From NCBI GenBank assembly GCA_963828405.1, contig CAWHEG010000002.1, positions 62,001 to 126,000 on the forward strand: a DNA stretch of 64,000 nucleotides, written 5' to 3'. This DNA comes from JANMJD01 sp963828405 (lineage in GTDB: Bacteria; Actinomycetota; Acidimicrobiia; Acidimicrobiales; Ilumatobacteraceae). The position numbers and the translations under genes were made by a program. This document shows positions 34,521 through 43,776 of the stretch, one piece after another (the stretch's first letter is position 1; each line of letters opens with the position of its first letter). The notes below the pieces were generated by a model, which was given only the letters and a program-made list of their open reading frames with translations, was not told where the DNA came from and searched no databases.

Positions 34521-35087
34521 TCACCGCAACCCGTCGGCGATGAGCAGCACCCCGAAGGCGACGAAGGTCAGTGCCGCACCGATCCGGATCGACCGCTCGG
34601 GCAGGCGCGAGCCGAGCTGCTGGCCGACGACGATGGCCAACGCATCGGCCGCCACCATCCCGAGGGTCGAACCGGCCCACGTTCCGACCAGCCCGTTGGT
34701 GGTGGCCAGCGTGACCGTTGCCAGCATGGTCTTGTCGCCGAGTTCGGCGAGGAAGAAGGCCAGGCCGACGGTGAGCAGCACCGAGCGGGTGCTCTGAGCG
34801 GCGCGGGCCGTCTCGTCGTCGTCGAGGCGGTCGCCGCGCAGCGTCCAAGCGGCGAAGCCGAGGAAGGCGACGCCGGCGACGACCGAGATGGCCTTGGTCG
34901 GCAGTGCGAGGCCGACGACGGCGCCGAGCAGCACGCTGGCCAGGTGGACCAGCGCCGTCGCTGCGGTGATGGCGATCAGGATGGTCAGCGCCCGGTAGCG
35001 GGCGGCGAAGGTCATCGCCATCAACTGGCTCTTGTCGCCGAGCTCGGCGACGAAGATGATCCCGAAGCTGACGAGGAAGGCGTGCAT
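34521..35087 (-). CDS. TMEM165/GDT1 (UPF0016) family cation transporter
   Basis: A 188-residue membrane protein with six predicted helices arranged as two repeats. Each repeat has the family motif E-x-G-D-K-(S/T): VAELGDKSQLMAMTF near residue 13 and LAELGDKTMLATVTL in the second half. The family exports Mn2+ or Ca2+ (MneA, Mnx-type). The ATG at 35087 shares one base with the stop of the upstream gene (TGATG), so translation is coupled to the DUF6687-like protein. Confidence 0.9.
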   Translation of the reverse strand: MHAFLVSFGIIFVAELGDKSQLMAMTFAARYRALTILIAITAATALVHLASVLLGAVVGLALPTKAISVVAGVAFLGFAAWTLRGDRLDDDETARAAQSTRSVLLTVGLAFFLAELGDKTMLATVTLATTNGLVGTWAGSTLGMVAADALAIVVGQQLGSRLPERSIRIGAALTFVAFGVLLIADGLR

Positions 35088-36100
35088 CAGCGCGGTTGGT
35101 AGGGGTCCCAGGCAGCCGGCGCGTGGCGCAGGAACTGCTCGAGCTGCGCCCGGAAGCCTTCGGGAGCGAGCGGTTCCCCACTCTCGGGTGAGCGCAGCAC
35201 CGGGGTCAGCGCGCCCGGCGGATCGGCGGTCCAGCCGGATCCACCGCCGGCGCCCTCGTTCAACCGGGCCGCCAGCACGCGCAGGTCGGGGCGGGGCAGC
35301 ACGGGACGTGACCGGTACATCACCCAGCTCTCGTAGCGCATCTCGACCCGGTAGCGACGACCCTGGATCAGCGCCACCCGCAGGCACGACGACGCCCGGT
35401 GGATCGCGGCGGGATGGACGGCGTCGGCCCGGTTGATGGCGAACCGGGTGGTCATCCGGTCGACCCACGACTCGGGAACCGTGACCACGACCAGGTCGAG
35501 CGCCGGGTCCTCCTCGACGCCGACGACCCCGCGCTCGATGGCCCGGATGCTCTCGTCGAGGTGGGCGTCCTCGGCCTCCCACAGTCTCCGGGTGGCGTCG
35601 GCGTCGTCGGCGAGCTCGACGAAACGCCCGAGCAGCTCGATGTACAGCGCGGCGCACTGCTCGTCGTAGCTCCCGGCGAACACCGCCGGATCGAGGGTCG
35701 AGCGCGCCGGGTCGGCCAGGGCGGCCAGGGCGAAGGCGACCCGGATCGAGTCACGGTCCTCGAAGGTGGCGAAATCCCCGGCCCTGGCGATGTCGATCAC
35801 CCGGTCGCGGCGTTCCACGGCGGCCGACGGTTCGAGGAGGGTGAACGCGCTGGCCAGCCCGTCCTGGTCGACGTGGTTGTTCGACACCGCACTGACGCCC
35901 TCGAACAGCTCCGGGCGGGCGAGGGCCCGGAAGGCGATCTGGGCCGACAGGTCGTCGAGCAGCTCGACGGGGGTCGGGCTGCCCGGCCAGTGGGACAGGG
36001 TGAGCCGGGTCGAGGCCACCGGCCCGCCGTCGACCACCACGTTGGGGAGCTCGCCGAGCTCCTGATACGGCACGAAGCGCAGGTGCTGCACGTTCCGCAA
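35087..36100 (-). CDS. DUF6687-like protein with DHH-phosphoesterase-like motif
   Basis: A 337-residue cytoplasmic protein. The N-terminus (LRFVPYQELGELPNVVVDG, LTLSHWPGSPTP) resembles proteins I recall as DUF6687. The segment VSNNHVDQDGLASAF looks like the metal-binding DxDG motif of DHH-type phosphoesterases, so a phosphohydrolase fold is possible. The rest (for example IRAIERGVVGVEEDPALDLVVVTVP) fits an alpha/beta protein. Coupled translation with a TMEM165-like cation exporter suggests a metal-linked role. Family assignment is from memory. Confidence 0.6.
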   Translation of the reverse strand: MRNVQHLRFVPYQELGELPNVVVDGGPVASTRLTLSHWPGSPTPVELLDDLSAQIAFRALARPELFEGVSAVSNNHVDQDGLASAFTLLEPSAAVERRDRVIDIARAGDFATFEDRDSIRVAFALAALADPARSTLDPAVFAGSYDEQCAALYIELLGRFVELADDADATRRLWEAEDAHLDESIRAIERGVVGVEEDPALDLVVVTVPESWVDRMTTRFAINRADAVHPAAIHRASSCLRVALIQGRRYRVEMRYESWVMYRSRPVLPRPDLRVLAARLNEGAGGGSGWTADPPGALTPVLRSPESGEPLAPEGFRAQLEQFLRHAPAAWDPYQPR

Positions 36101-36117
36101 ACTACCCGGGCACCGCC

Positions 36118-37590
36118 TCAGGGCACCGACTCGACCCGCGAGAGGAGATCGGAGACCGACATCGTGGCGATCCGGATCATCTGGTCGCCCACGCCATAGG
36201 GAAGCACGAGGATGTCCTGATGGACGAACGACCCGCAGGAGTACACGACGTTGGGCACGTAGCCGTCACGTCGATCGAGGTCCGGCCCGATGATCGGCTG
36301 CCTGACGGTTCCCACCAGGCGGCGAGGGTCGTCGAGATCCAACAGCAGGGCGCCGAGTGAGTAGGTGCGCATCGGCCCGACGCCGTGCATCAGCACGAGC
36401 CATCCGACGGCCGTCTCGATCGGCGAGCCGCAGTTGCCGAGCTGCAGCATGTCCCAGGATCGGCCGGGAAGCTGCACGACGTCGGCATCGTCCCAGCAGC
36501 GCAGGTTGGCCGACGTCGCCACGGCATTCGTCTCGCGATCCGAGCGGGACAGTGCTGCGTACCGCCCGGCGATCTTGCGCGGGAAGAGGGCGAGTCCCTT
36601 TCCCGTCGCGGCGCGGCCGGCGATGGGCGAGACGACGAACGTCGTGAAGTCCTGCGTCTCGAGCAGTTGCTGGGAGACGTTGACTCCGTCGAAGGCGGTG
36701 TACGTCGCGTAGTACGTCAGCGAGCCGTCGTCGTCGATGAATCGCACGAATCGGGCGTCCTCCATCCCGTGGCTCTCGAGCGGGGCCTGCGGCCAGAGCA
36801 CCCGCTCCGACAGATGGGTCGACGCCGGGAACTCGACGGTGTACGACGACCGGGCCAGGCGGCGGAGGTGGCCGACGGTCGCCGCCGTGTTGCGGCGGGT
36901 GGCACCGTCGGCCTCGAGTTGTCCGATGCGCTCGTCGAGGGCGTCGTCGTCGAACCGCGGCGGCATCGCGTCGAGCACGAAGGCGGCGTTCTCCCGGTCG
37001 TCGTCGATCTCCGCAAGCTTGGCGTGGAAGACGGAACGGTCGTGGTGGCCCGGGGTGGCCTGGGCCGTCTCGGGGAACGGACCAGGCTCATCGATCGTCA
37101 CGACGCCCGCCGCGGTCACCACTCCCGTGCGGAACCCGATCGAGGAACGGTGACCCTCGCCGATCCCCCGGACGCTGAGGATGAAGGCGGCGTCGCCGTT
37201 GCCGGGCTGGTCGCGTCGAAGCACGGCCGAGGGGTTGCACAGGGCGGCGGCCTCGATGGAGTACTCATTGGTGAACGAGGCGCCGAGCAGCAGGCGACGG
37301 GCAGGGGACAACTCGACGTCATCGCCGAGACGCGACGACACCAACGCACAATGGGCGATGAACACCTCGTGCAGCACCCGGTGCCGGAGCATGAATCGCT
37401 GGTTGATGTCGTGCATCGCCAGTTCGACATCGACCTCGGCGAGGGCCAGGATGCGTTCGAGCACCGGTGCCGCCCGGGAATCGCCGGGGCCGACCTCCTC
37501 CCGGCCGGGAACGAAGAACCTGGTGATCACCCGAGCGCTGTTGGGCGTCAGCGACGTTCCGGTGTCGGTCGTTCGGTACGGAATCGTCAT
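36118..37590 (-). CDS. GH130-like glycoside phosphorylase/hydrolase
   Basis: A 490-residue cytoplasmic protein of the five-bladed propeller family GH130 (beta-mannoside phosphorylases and related hydrolases). Recognisable family features are GMEDARFVRFIDDDGS, LTYYATYTAFDGVNVSQQL, GLALFPRKIAGRYAALSR and YVPNVVYSCGSFVHQDILVLPYG. The E-D pair in ESHGMEDARF fits the GH130 active site. The last three genes of this minus-strand operon are joined by ATGA overlaps, so the GT4 protein, the (alpha/alpha)6 protein and this enzyme should be made in stoichiometric amounts. Confidence 0.82.
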   Translation of the reverse strand: MTIPYRTTDTGTSLTPNSARVITRFFVPGREEVGPGDSRAAPVLERILALAEVDVELAMHDINQRFMLRHRVLHEVFIAHCALVSSRLGDDVELSPARRLLLGASFTNEYSIEAAALCNPSAVLRRDQPGNGDAAFILSVRGIGEGHRSSIGFRTGVVTAAGVVTIDEPGPFPETAQATPGHHDRSVFHAKLAEIDDDRENAAFVLDAMPPRFDDDALDERIGQLEADGATRRNTAATVGHLRRLARSSYTVEFPASTHLSERVLWPQAPLESHGMEDARFVRFIDDDGSLTYYATYTAFDGVNVSQQLLETQDFTTFVVSPIAGRAATGKGLALFPRKIAGRYAALSRSDRETNAVATSANLRCWDDADVVQLPGRSWDMLQLGNCGSPIETAVGWLVLMHGVGPMRTYSLGALLLDLDDPRRLVGTVRQPIIGPDLDRRDGYVPNVVYSCGSFVHQDILVLPYGVGDQMIRIATMSVSDLLSRVESVP

Positions 37591-38597
37591 GCGGACGCGT
37601 TGAGTGATCGGGCTCGCTGCATCGTCGACACGAAGGCCAGGGTCGACTCGGCGCCCTGGTTGAGGTTGACCCCCTCGGGCTGCAGCCCGTCGAACCCCCC
37701 GCCGGACCGGGCATCGAACATCGTCGCGCCGGTGTCGTTGTCACCGCAGAACCATCGGGCCGCCATCTCCACGCCGTGGAGCCAGCATCGGTCGCCCGTG
37801 ACGGTGAAGGCCCGCGAGCAGGCGTCGGCCATCGCCGCGACCTCGATCGGTTGTTGGTCGAACTGCGGCCCCGTGTCGTCCGGGCCCCGACCGCCGACCC
37901 CGGTGGGCGAGAGGTGACCATCTCGTGTCTCCAACTCGAGCAACCAGGTGAGCATGGCCAGCCCGCGTTCGAGGTCGGCCTCCCGGCCAAGGGCGGCTCC
38001 GGCGGCGATGACGCTCTCGGCGAGCGCCGCGTTGGCGTAGGTCAGACGTGGCTCGGGCCACGGCCAGGGGCCGTCGGGCACCGGACCGATCGTCGTCAGG
38101 GCGTCGGCGAGCATCGAGCGTGCCGCGTCGCCGACCGGATCGTCACCGAGGACCTCGGCCGCGCCGATCGCTGCGAAGGCCATCGCCCGGGGCGAGGCCG
38201 AACGGGCCCGGGTGCCGAGGTCGAAGGCCCGACGGGCGATGATGCGCAGCGAGGGATCCCCGTGGTGCACGGAGGCGACACCCAGGCCCCACAGGCTTCG
38301 GCCCCAGCAGTCGTCGGTGCTCGGGCTGTCCACCCACCGTCCCAGCCGATCCATCCGGTTGTGCATGCGACCGTCGTCCACCTGGGCATCGAGGACGAAC
38401 CGCAGGGCGAGCCGGGCGAGGCGATCAGCGGCGCCGTGGCCCGGCTCACGACAAGCGACGACGAGGAGGCGGGCGTTGTCGTCGGTGCAGTAGCCGTGTT
38501 CCTCCCGACGGATCGTCCCCTCGGCGTGTTCGAACAGGCCCCGGCTGTCGCACATCGCCTGCAGATGGTCGAAGCGGACGGCGGCGACCGCAGTCAT
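37587..38597 (-). CDS. (alpha/alpha)6-barrel-like glycosidase-related protein
   Basis: A 336-residue protein with repeated helical units and Trp/His/Asp-rich active-site-like loops (EEHGYCTDDNARLLVVA, DDCWGRSLWGLGVAS, WPWPEPRLTYANAALAES and ATMFDARSGGGFDGLQPEG). This pattern fits an (alpha/alpha)6 toroid as in glycoside hydrolases or epimerases. I recall proteins like this being encoded next to GT4 and GH130 genes. The exact family and substrate are not known. Its ATG overlaps the GT4 stop codon and its stop overlaps the GH130 start codon. Confidence 0.65.
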   Translation of the reverse strand: MTAVAAVRFDHLQAMCDSRGLFEHAEGTIRREEHGYCTDDNARLLVVACREPGHGAADRLARLALRFVLDAQVDDGRMHNRMDRLGRWVDSPSTDDCWGRSLWGLGVASVHHGDPSLRIIARRAFDLGTRARSASPRAMAFAAIGAAEVLGDDPVGDAARSMLADALTTIGPVPDGPWPWPEPRLTYANAALAESVIAAGAALGREADLERGLAMLTWLLELETRDGHLSPTGVGGRGPDDTGPQFDQQPIEVAAMADACSRAFTVTGDRCWLHGVEMAARWFCGDNDTGATMFDARSGGGFDGLQPEGVNLNQGAESTLAFVSTMQRARSLNASA

Positions 38598-39778
38598 ACC
38601 GCGACCGGTTCGGGGAGCATGACGAGCGCCTCGCACAGCTTCACGTAACGGGCGGCCACGGCCGGCCAACTGAGCGACCGGGCCAGCCTGCGCGCCTCGG
38701 CGCTCATCGAGGCGAGCAGTGCCCCGTCGGCGAACGTGGCGCGGATCGCCTCGGCCATCGCCGCTGGATCGTCGTGGGGCACGACGATCCCGGCACCGGT
38801 GCGCAGCAACTCGGTCGCGTGGGGGAAGGCCGTGGCGATGACCGGCCGGCCGGCGGCGATGGCATCGACGAGCACACCGGACGTGATCTGGTCGCGCGAG
38901 TCGTAGGGCAGGACGACCGCAGTGGCCGACGCCACGAAGTTGGTGAGGCGAGGGAGATCGCGGTACGAGTCGTCGAACTCGACCATGCCGACCGGTAGGA
39001 GGGCGGCCGCCTGGCGGATCAACGATCGGCGATAGTCGTCCCCGTGGGCGATGAGGACCTTGGGGTGCGTCACCCCGGCAACCGTGTAGCGCAAGGGCGG
39101 ACGCAGGTCACCGAGGCGGCCCAGCGCGTCGATCACGTGCTCGATGCCCTTGCCGGGCCCGAGCAGGCCCCATGTCAGCAGCTGCGGAGGCAGGTCACCG
39201 TCGGTCGCCCGTTCGCCTGTCGTCGCCGGCGGGAGCGACGCCCCGTGCGGGATCATCACCACACGGGCCTCGTCGACGGAGTAGCCGTGCACGAGGCGTG
39301 CCCTCGCCGCGTCGGCCATCACGATCACGTGGCTGGCCAGCCGGCACACCGCTTCGAGCACGAACTTCTGGTGGGTCGACGGATGCAGTGGCACCGTGTG
39401 CAACACCACGATCGTCGGCACCTCGACGGCGCGCAGGATGCCGATGACCTCGTCGCCGTCGCGACCTCCGAAGATCCCGTATTCGTGCTGGATGATCGCC
39501 ACGTCGCATCGCGACAGCGCGGCGACCGTTCGTCGGATCGAGCCGGCGTCACCGTTGACGAGCTCGGCCACCACCGGCGGGGCCCCGGACGGCACGTCTG
39601 CGGATGCGTCGTCGGTGATCCGCACGACGTCGACTCGGCTTCCCGCCCGGCGGAGTTGTGCCGACAGGGCGGCGGCGAACGTCGCCAACCCGCACAATTG
39701 CGGCGGGAACGTGCTGAGCATTCCGATCCGCCCGACCGACGATCGGGCGGCAAGGGGTGATGGGGACATGGTCGGCAC
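38594..39778 (-). CDS. GT4-family glycosyltransferase
   Basis: A 394-residue GT-B glycosyltransferase. The N-terminal domain has GMLSTFPPQLCGLATFAAAL (nucleotide-independent acceptor loop) and the C-terminal domain has TWGLLGPGKGIEHVIDALG and the retaining GT4 signature region (VLPYDSRDQITSGVLVDAIAAGRPVI, including the E-x7-E-equivalent region). It is the first gene of the three-gene coupled operon. The sugar donor is probably GDP-mannose or UDP-glucose; with GH130 next door a mannose-containing product is plausible but unproven. Confidence 0.82.
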   Translation of the reverse strand: MPTMSPSPLAARSSVGRIGMLSTFPPQLCGLATFAAALSAQLRRAGSRVDVVRITDDASADVPSGAPPVVAELVNGDAGSIRRTVAALSRCDVAIIQHEYGIFGGRDGDEVIGILRAVEVPTIVVLHTVPLHPSTHQKFVLEAVCRLASHVIVMADAARARLVHGYSVDEARVVMIPHGASLPPATTGERATDGDLPPQLLTWGLLGPGKGIEHVIDALGRLGDLRPPLRYTVAGVTHPKVLIAHGDDYRRSLIRQAAALLPVGMVEFDDSYRDLPRLTNFVASATAVVLPYDSRDQITSGVLVDAIAAGRPVIATAFPHATELLRTGAGIVVPHDDPAAMAEAIRATFADGALLASMSAEARRLARSLSWPAVAARYVKLCEALVMLPEPVAV

Positions 39779-39988
39779 GGTGTGCTCCTCGTGTAGGGGG
39801 CGACAGCGTCACGGCCGGCCGCCCGAACCAGGCGACTCTTTTCCCAGAGAACAACCCACTCTACCAGCGGAAACCGCATCTCGGGCAGAGTGCTGGTCGG
39901 GACCGGGTCTGCGGGAGAGTCGAACGGCCCTGCACATCTCACCGGACAGCGTCCATGATGAGGTCGAAGCCTCCCGAGGAGTCAGACC
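39779..39988. promoter_or_regulatory. divergent promoter region upstream of GT4 operon
   Basis: A 210-bp gap between the GT4 operon (minus) and the small plus-strand gene at 39989. It is somewhat richer in A+T than the neighbouring coding sequence (for example around 39835-39880). It must hold promoters for both sides, but no reliable -35/-10 pair or operator could be picked out. Confidence 0.35.
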
Positions 39989-40228
39989 ATGCTGTTGAAC
40001 CTCAGCCAACACGAAGCTCACCTTCTTCGTCAGGTGCTCGACTCGTACCTCAAGGAGTTGCGTGGCGAGATCGTCGACACCGACAACCCGGGGTTCCGTC
40101 GCGGACTGCGCGAGGAGCGCGAGGAACTGGAGTCGATCGCCGCCCGGTTGGACGTCGATCCTTCGCTGTCGCCGTCGACGCTCACGAGGATGGTCAGGGT
40201 CACCGCCATCCTCACCGAGTACGACTGA
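39989..40228 (+). CDS. small hypothetical protein, 79 aa
   Basis: The ATG at 39989 is preceded by CGAGGAG. The product is charged and helical (LLRQVLDSYLKELRGEI, REEREELESIAARLD), with no signal peptide or cysteines. A short three-helix bundle is likely. It lies between two carbohydrate loci and is convergent with the GH1 gene 56 bp away. I do not recognise the family. Confidence 0.6.
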   Translation: MLLNLSQHEAHLLRQVLDSYLKELRGEIVDTDNPGFRRGLREEREELESIAARLDVDPSLSPSTLTRMVRVTAILTEYD

Positions 40229-40284
40229 CCACCACCTTCGGCGCCGCCACCCGGGCCGGACCAGAACACTGTGGAGCTGACGGC

Positions 40285-41661
40285 TCAGGGGAGCCGATGC
40301 GAACGGCAAACCTCGCCGTACCAGAACGCGCTGTCCTTCGGCGTGCGCACGAGCGTGTCGTAGTCGACGTGCACGATGCCGAAACGCTGCGAGTAGCCCC
40401 ATGCCCATTCGAAGTTGTCGAGCAGCGACCAGGCGAAGTACCCGTGCACCTCGACACCCTGCTCCATCGCCGCGGCGACGGCACGGAGATGGGCGTCGTA
40501 GTAGGCGATGCGGCGCTCGTCGTGCACGCGCGGTCGCTCACCGGTAGTTGGAGCAGCAGCCGGGCCGTCGTCGAATGCCGCGCCGTTCTCGGTGATGTAC
40601 AGCGGCGGCAGCGCGTCTCCGTAGTCGTCGCGCATCCGCACCAGCAGGCTCTCGAAGCCCTGGGGGGTGATCGGCCAGCCGATGTCCGTGCGTTGACGAT
40701 CGAGAATCGAAGGGCGGGCGTGCGCCGCAGTCACGTGCGGCGTCACGTCGTCGTCGCCCGCGGCGCGCAACGTGTAGAAGTGGTCGTTGTAGTAGTTGAC
40801 GCCCAGCCAGTCGAGATCCTGGCCGATCATCGCTTCGTCACCGTCGCGCACGCAGTCCGCCCACGACCCGAGATCGTCGAGCACGTCGAGCGGATATCGA
40901 CCGTGCAGCAGTGCGTCGAGCCACCACCGGTTCAGCGTGCCGTCGATGCGTCGAGCGACATCGTCGCCGAGCGTGTCGTCGACGTGCACGGGAGCGGGAT
41001 TCAGGACCGTACCGATCGACAGTCCGGGATGCAGCGAACGCATCGCCTCGACCGCGTGGCCGTGGGCGAGCAATTGGTGATGCGCCACCGCGACGGCAGC
41101 CGCAGGATCGCGCAGACCAGGGGCGTGCTCGCCCGACGCATGACCGAGGTAGGCGTAGCACCACGGCTCATTGAGCGTCGCCCAGCGATCCACCTTGTCG
41201 CCGTACTCGCCCACCATCAGGGCTGCGTAGTCGGCGAACCAACGGGTGACCTCGCGCTCGCGGAACCCGCCCCGATCCTCCAATGCCTGTGGCAGGTCCC
41301 AGTGGAACAGCGTCGGCACCGGCTCGATGTCGTGCCCGAGCAGCAGCTCGATCAACTCGTGGTACTGGCGCAGCCCCGAAGCCGACGGCGTGCCCACGCC
41401 GTCGGGCAGCACACGCGACCAGGCGAACGAGAAGCGGTATGCCTGCAGGCCGAGATCGGCCATCATCTTCACGTCGTCGGCCATCAGGCGGAGGTGGTCG
41501 CAGGCGACATCGCCGTGATCGCCGTTGCGCACCTTGCCGGGTTGGCGACAGAACGCATCCCACACGTTCGCGCCCCGACCGGCGCGGTCGCCCTCGATCT
41601 GGAAGCTCGACGTGGCAGCGCCCCAGGTGAACCCTTCGGGGAAGCGGACGGACTGGCTCAT
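40285..41661 (-). CDS. GH1 family beta-glucosidase
   Basis: A 458-residue cytoplasmic glycosidase. It starts FPEGFTWGAATSSFQIEG as GH1 enzymes do. The acid/base glutamate is in TLNEPWCYAYLG and the nucleophile glutamate in PLYITENGAAF. The C-terminal YFAWSLLDNFEWAWGY and RFGIVHVDYDT complete the TIM barrel. It hydrolyses beta-glucosides or related disaccharides taken up by the cell. Its ATG overlaps the stop of the amylosucrase-like gene (ATGA), so both are made from one transcript. Confidence 0.93.
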   Translation of the reverse strand: MSQSVRFPEGFTWGAATSSFQIEGDRAGRGANVWDAFCRQPGKVRNGDHGDVACDHLRLMADDVKMMADLGLQAYRFSFAWSRVLPDGVGTPSASGLRQYHELIELLLGHDIEPVPTLFHWDLPQALEDRGGFREREVTRWFADYAALMVGEYGDKVDRWATLNEPWCYAYLGHASGEHAPGLRDPAAAVAVAHHQLLAHGHAVEAMRSLHPGLSIGTVLNPAPVHVDDTLGDDVARRIDGTLNRWWLDALLHGRYPLDVLDDLGSWADCVRDGDEAMIGQDLDWLGVNYYNDHFYTLRAAGDDDVTPHVTAAHARPSILDRQRTDIGWPITPQGFESLLVRMRDDYGDALPPLYITENGAAFDDGPAAAPTTGERPRVHDERRIAYYDAHLRAVAAAMEQGVEVHGYFAWSLLDNFEWAWGYSQRFGIVHVDYDTLVRTPKDSAFWYGEVCRSHRLP

Positions 41662-43721
41662 GGATGGAGCTCGACCTTCGGTGGCGCACAGGGAACGGAG
41701 GAGACAGGAGTGCCGCCAGGGACGGCCGCGATCGGGGGCTCCGAAGGAGGAGGCGGCTGCACGCCGCCGTCGCGAGCGTCGACGTACCAGCCCATCGCCA
41801 GTGGGCCGAGACGCAACCACGGCCCATCGATGGTGACCGCATCGCCGAGCAGCTCCACCGGGTCGTCCAACCCGGCCCAGCCGAGTACGTCCGCCGTGAC
41901 CGACACCGCCGTGGAGCCCACGTTGGCGATGCCGTAGAAGCGCCCGTGCACGGGGTGCCGCCGCTCGAAGGCGAGCAGCGACGGCCGGTCATGGCGATGC
42001 ATGTAGGTCTCGCCGCCGGCCGACATCGCCGGCGTCGCCCGGCGCACCTCGAGCATGTGGCGCAGGCCTTCGTACACCCGACGCTCCACCGATGGCGGCG
42101 AACCGGCCGAGCGGGGCGATCCGCCCGGAACGTGCAAGGCCTCGGCCAGCGCCTGCCAGTCCATCGCCGGACGGTGCACCCAACGTGAGTCCTCGGCCCG
42201 TTCGGGCTCCTCGAGGTACGACCAGTCGTTGCACATCGCGGTCTCGTCCCCCATGTACACGAGCGGGATGCCGCCGAACGAGCAGACCACTGCGTAGCCG
42301 AGCAGCAGTCGGCGTACCCCGAGATCGAGAGCGGCCTCGTCGCCGTCGCGACGGGCCCGCTCGATGCCGGCGAGCGATGCAGCCGTGCCGCACGTGCGCT
42401 CGTCCGCCGAGGCCTCGTTGGTGGAGAACGCTGCACCGAGGGCGAACGACCCGGGTGCGTCGCCGCGGTAGAACTCGGCGAGGAACCGGCGATGCGCTGC
42501 GCCGTCGAGGCCCACCTCGGCGGCCACGGCATCGTCGACGGCCCAGCCGATGTCGTCGTGGCAGCGGAGGTACGACACCCAGCCGGCCCGCCGCGGGGTC
42601 GGCGGCAACAAGGCCAGCGACTCGGTGGCGAGGCGCGCGTCGCCGGTGGCGAAGCTGCTCCACAGCATCACCATCAGTTGGTTGTGATAGGCGATGTGGC
42701 ACTCGTCGCGCTCTTGGCGGTGCGCGCCGAGATACGGCACGAGGAGACGTGGAGCAACGATCGCCTCGGCTTTCAACACCACTCCCGGTGCGGCGATCGA
42801 GAGGTAGGCGCGGAACGCCTGCGCCAGGAGGTGGGCCTCCGGCTGGTTCTGGCAGTCGGTACCCGTCCGCTTCCACGTGAAGGCGATCGCATCCAGGCGC
42901 AGGACGTCGACACCGACGTTGGCGAGCTGGAGCATCACGCCGAGCATCTCCACGAACACCTCGGGGTTCGCGTAGTTCAGGTCCCACTGGTAGCTGTGGA
43001 ACGTCGTCCACACCCAACGGTGCAGCTGCTCGTCCCACGTGAAGTTGCCGGGCGCGATCTCCGGGAACACCTCGGGCAGCGTGCGCTCCCACTGATCGGG
43101 CAGGGTGCGGTCGTCGAACGTGAGGTAGTACTCGCGGTGCGCCGTCGACCCCGCCTTGGCGGCGAGCGCCCACGGATGCTCGGCGGCGGTGTGGTTGAGC
43201 ACGAGGTCGAGGCACAGGCTCATCCCCCGGGCGCGCAGGTCGTCGGCGAGCGTCTCGAGGTCGGCCCAGGTACCGAGGTTCGGCTCGACATCGGTGTAGT
43301 CGACGATCGCGTAGCCGCCGTCGTTGGCGCCCTGACGCGCCTTGAGCACGTTCATCAGGTGCAGGTAGGTGACGTGCAGTCCGTCGAGATGATCGAGGTG
43401 CGCGGCCACGCCGGCGAGCGAGCCACCGAACTGCTCGGCGTACGCCACGTACCCGACCTGCTCGGCGTCCTGGAACCACAGCGGTGTCACCTCGCGGCGG
43501 GCATCGAGTTCGCGCAGCTCACGCTTCCGCCGCCCGGCGGCCTCCGTGAGGACCCCGATGATCCGCTGTTCGAGCGCTTCGACATCGTGATGCGGATACA
43601 GCCGGTCGAGCAGCGCCCGAGCCCGGGGGGCTGTGGTCCGCTCCCGCTCGGCGAACCGGTACGCGGCATCGTCGCCGAGCTGCGCAGAGATCCGCGGGCC
43701 TGTCGGTGCGTCGGTGTTCAT
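41658..43721 (-). CDS. amylosucrase-like GH13 (subfamily 4) enzyme
   Basis: A 687-residue enzyme. The segment FPEIAPGNFTWDEQLHRWVW and the following FHSYQWDLNYANPEVF match amylosucrase closely. The nucleophile Asp is in VDVLRLDAIAF, the acid/base Glu in VLKAEAIVAP and the transition-state Asp in YLRCHDDIGW. Amylosucrases use sucrose to build alpha-1,4-glucan and release fructose; sucrose hydrolase is the alternative for this subfamily. The last 30 residues are a Pro-rich extension. Upstream lie the AglEFG-like transporter genes, so imported sucrose or alpha-glucosides are the likely substrates. Confidence 0.88.
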   Translation of the reverse strand: MNTDAPTGPRISAQLGDDAAYRFAERERTTAPRARALLDRLYPHHDVEALEQRIIGVLTEAAGRRKRELRELDARREVTPLWFQDAEQVGYVAYAEQFGGSLAGVAAHLDHLDGLHVTYLHLMNVLKARQGANDGGYAIVDYTDVEPNLGTWADLETLADDLRARGMSLCLDLVLNHTAAEHPWALAAKAGSTAHREYYLTFDDRTLPDQWERTLPEVFPEIAPGNFTWDEQLHRWVWTTFHSYQWDLNYANPEVFVEMLGVMLQLANVGVDVLRLDAIAFTWKRTGTDCQNQPEAHLLAQAFRAYLSIAAPGVVLKAEAIVAPRLLVPYLGAHRQERDECHIAYHNQLMVMLWSSFATGDARLATESLALLPPTPRRAGWVSYLRCHDDIGWAVDDAVAAEVGLDGAAHRRFLAEFYRGDAPGSFALGAAFSTNEASADERTCGTAASLAGIERARRDGDEAALDLGVRRLLLGYAVVCSFGGIPLVYMGDETAMCNDWSYLEEPERAEDSRWVHRPAMDWQALAEALHVPGGSPRSAGSPPSVERRVYEGLRHMLEVRRATPAMSAGGETYMHRHDRPSLLAFERRHPVHGRFYGIANVGSTAVSVTADVLGWAGLDDPVELLGDAVTIDGPWLRLGPLAMGWYVDARDGGVQPPPPSEPPIAAVPGGTPVSSVPCAPPKVELHP

Positions 43722-43776
43722 CCGGCGAGCACGAACATGGAGGAGGTGAGAGACACGAGACGACGGCTGGGCGGCG

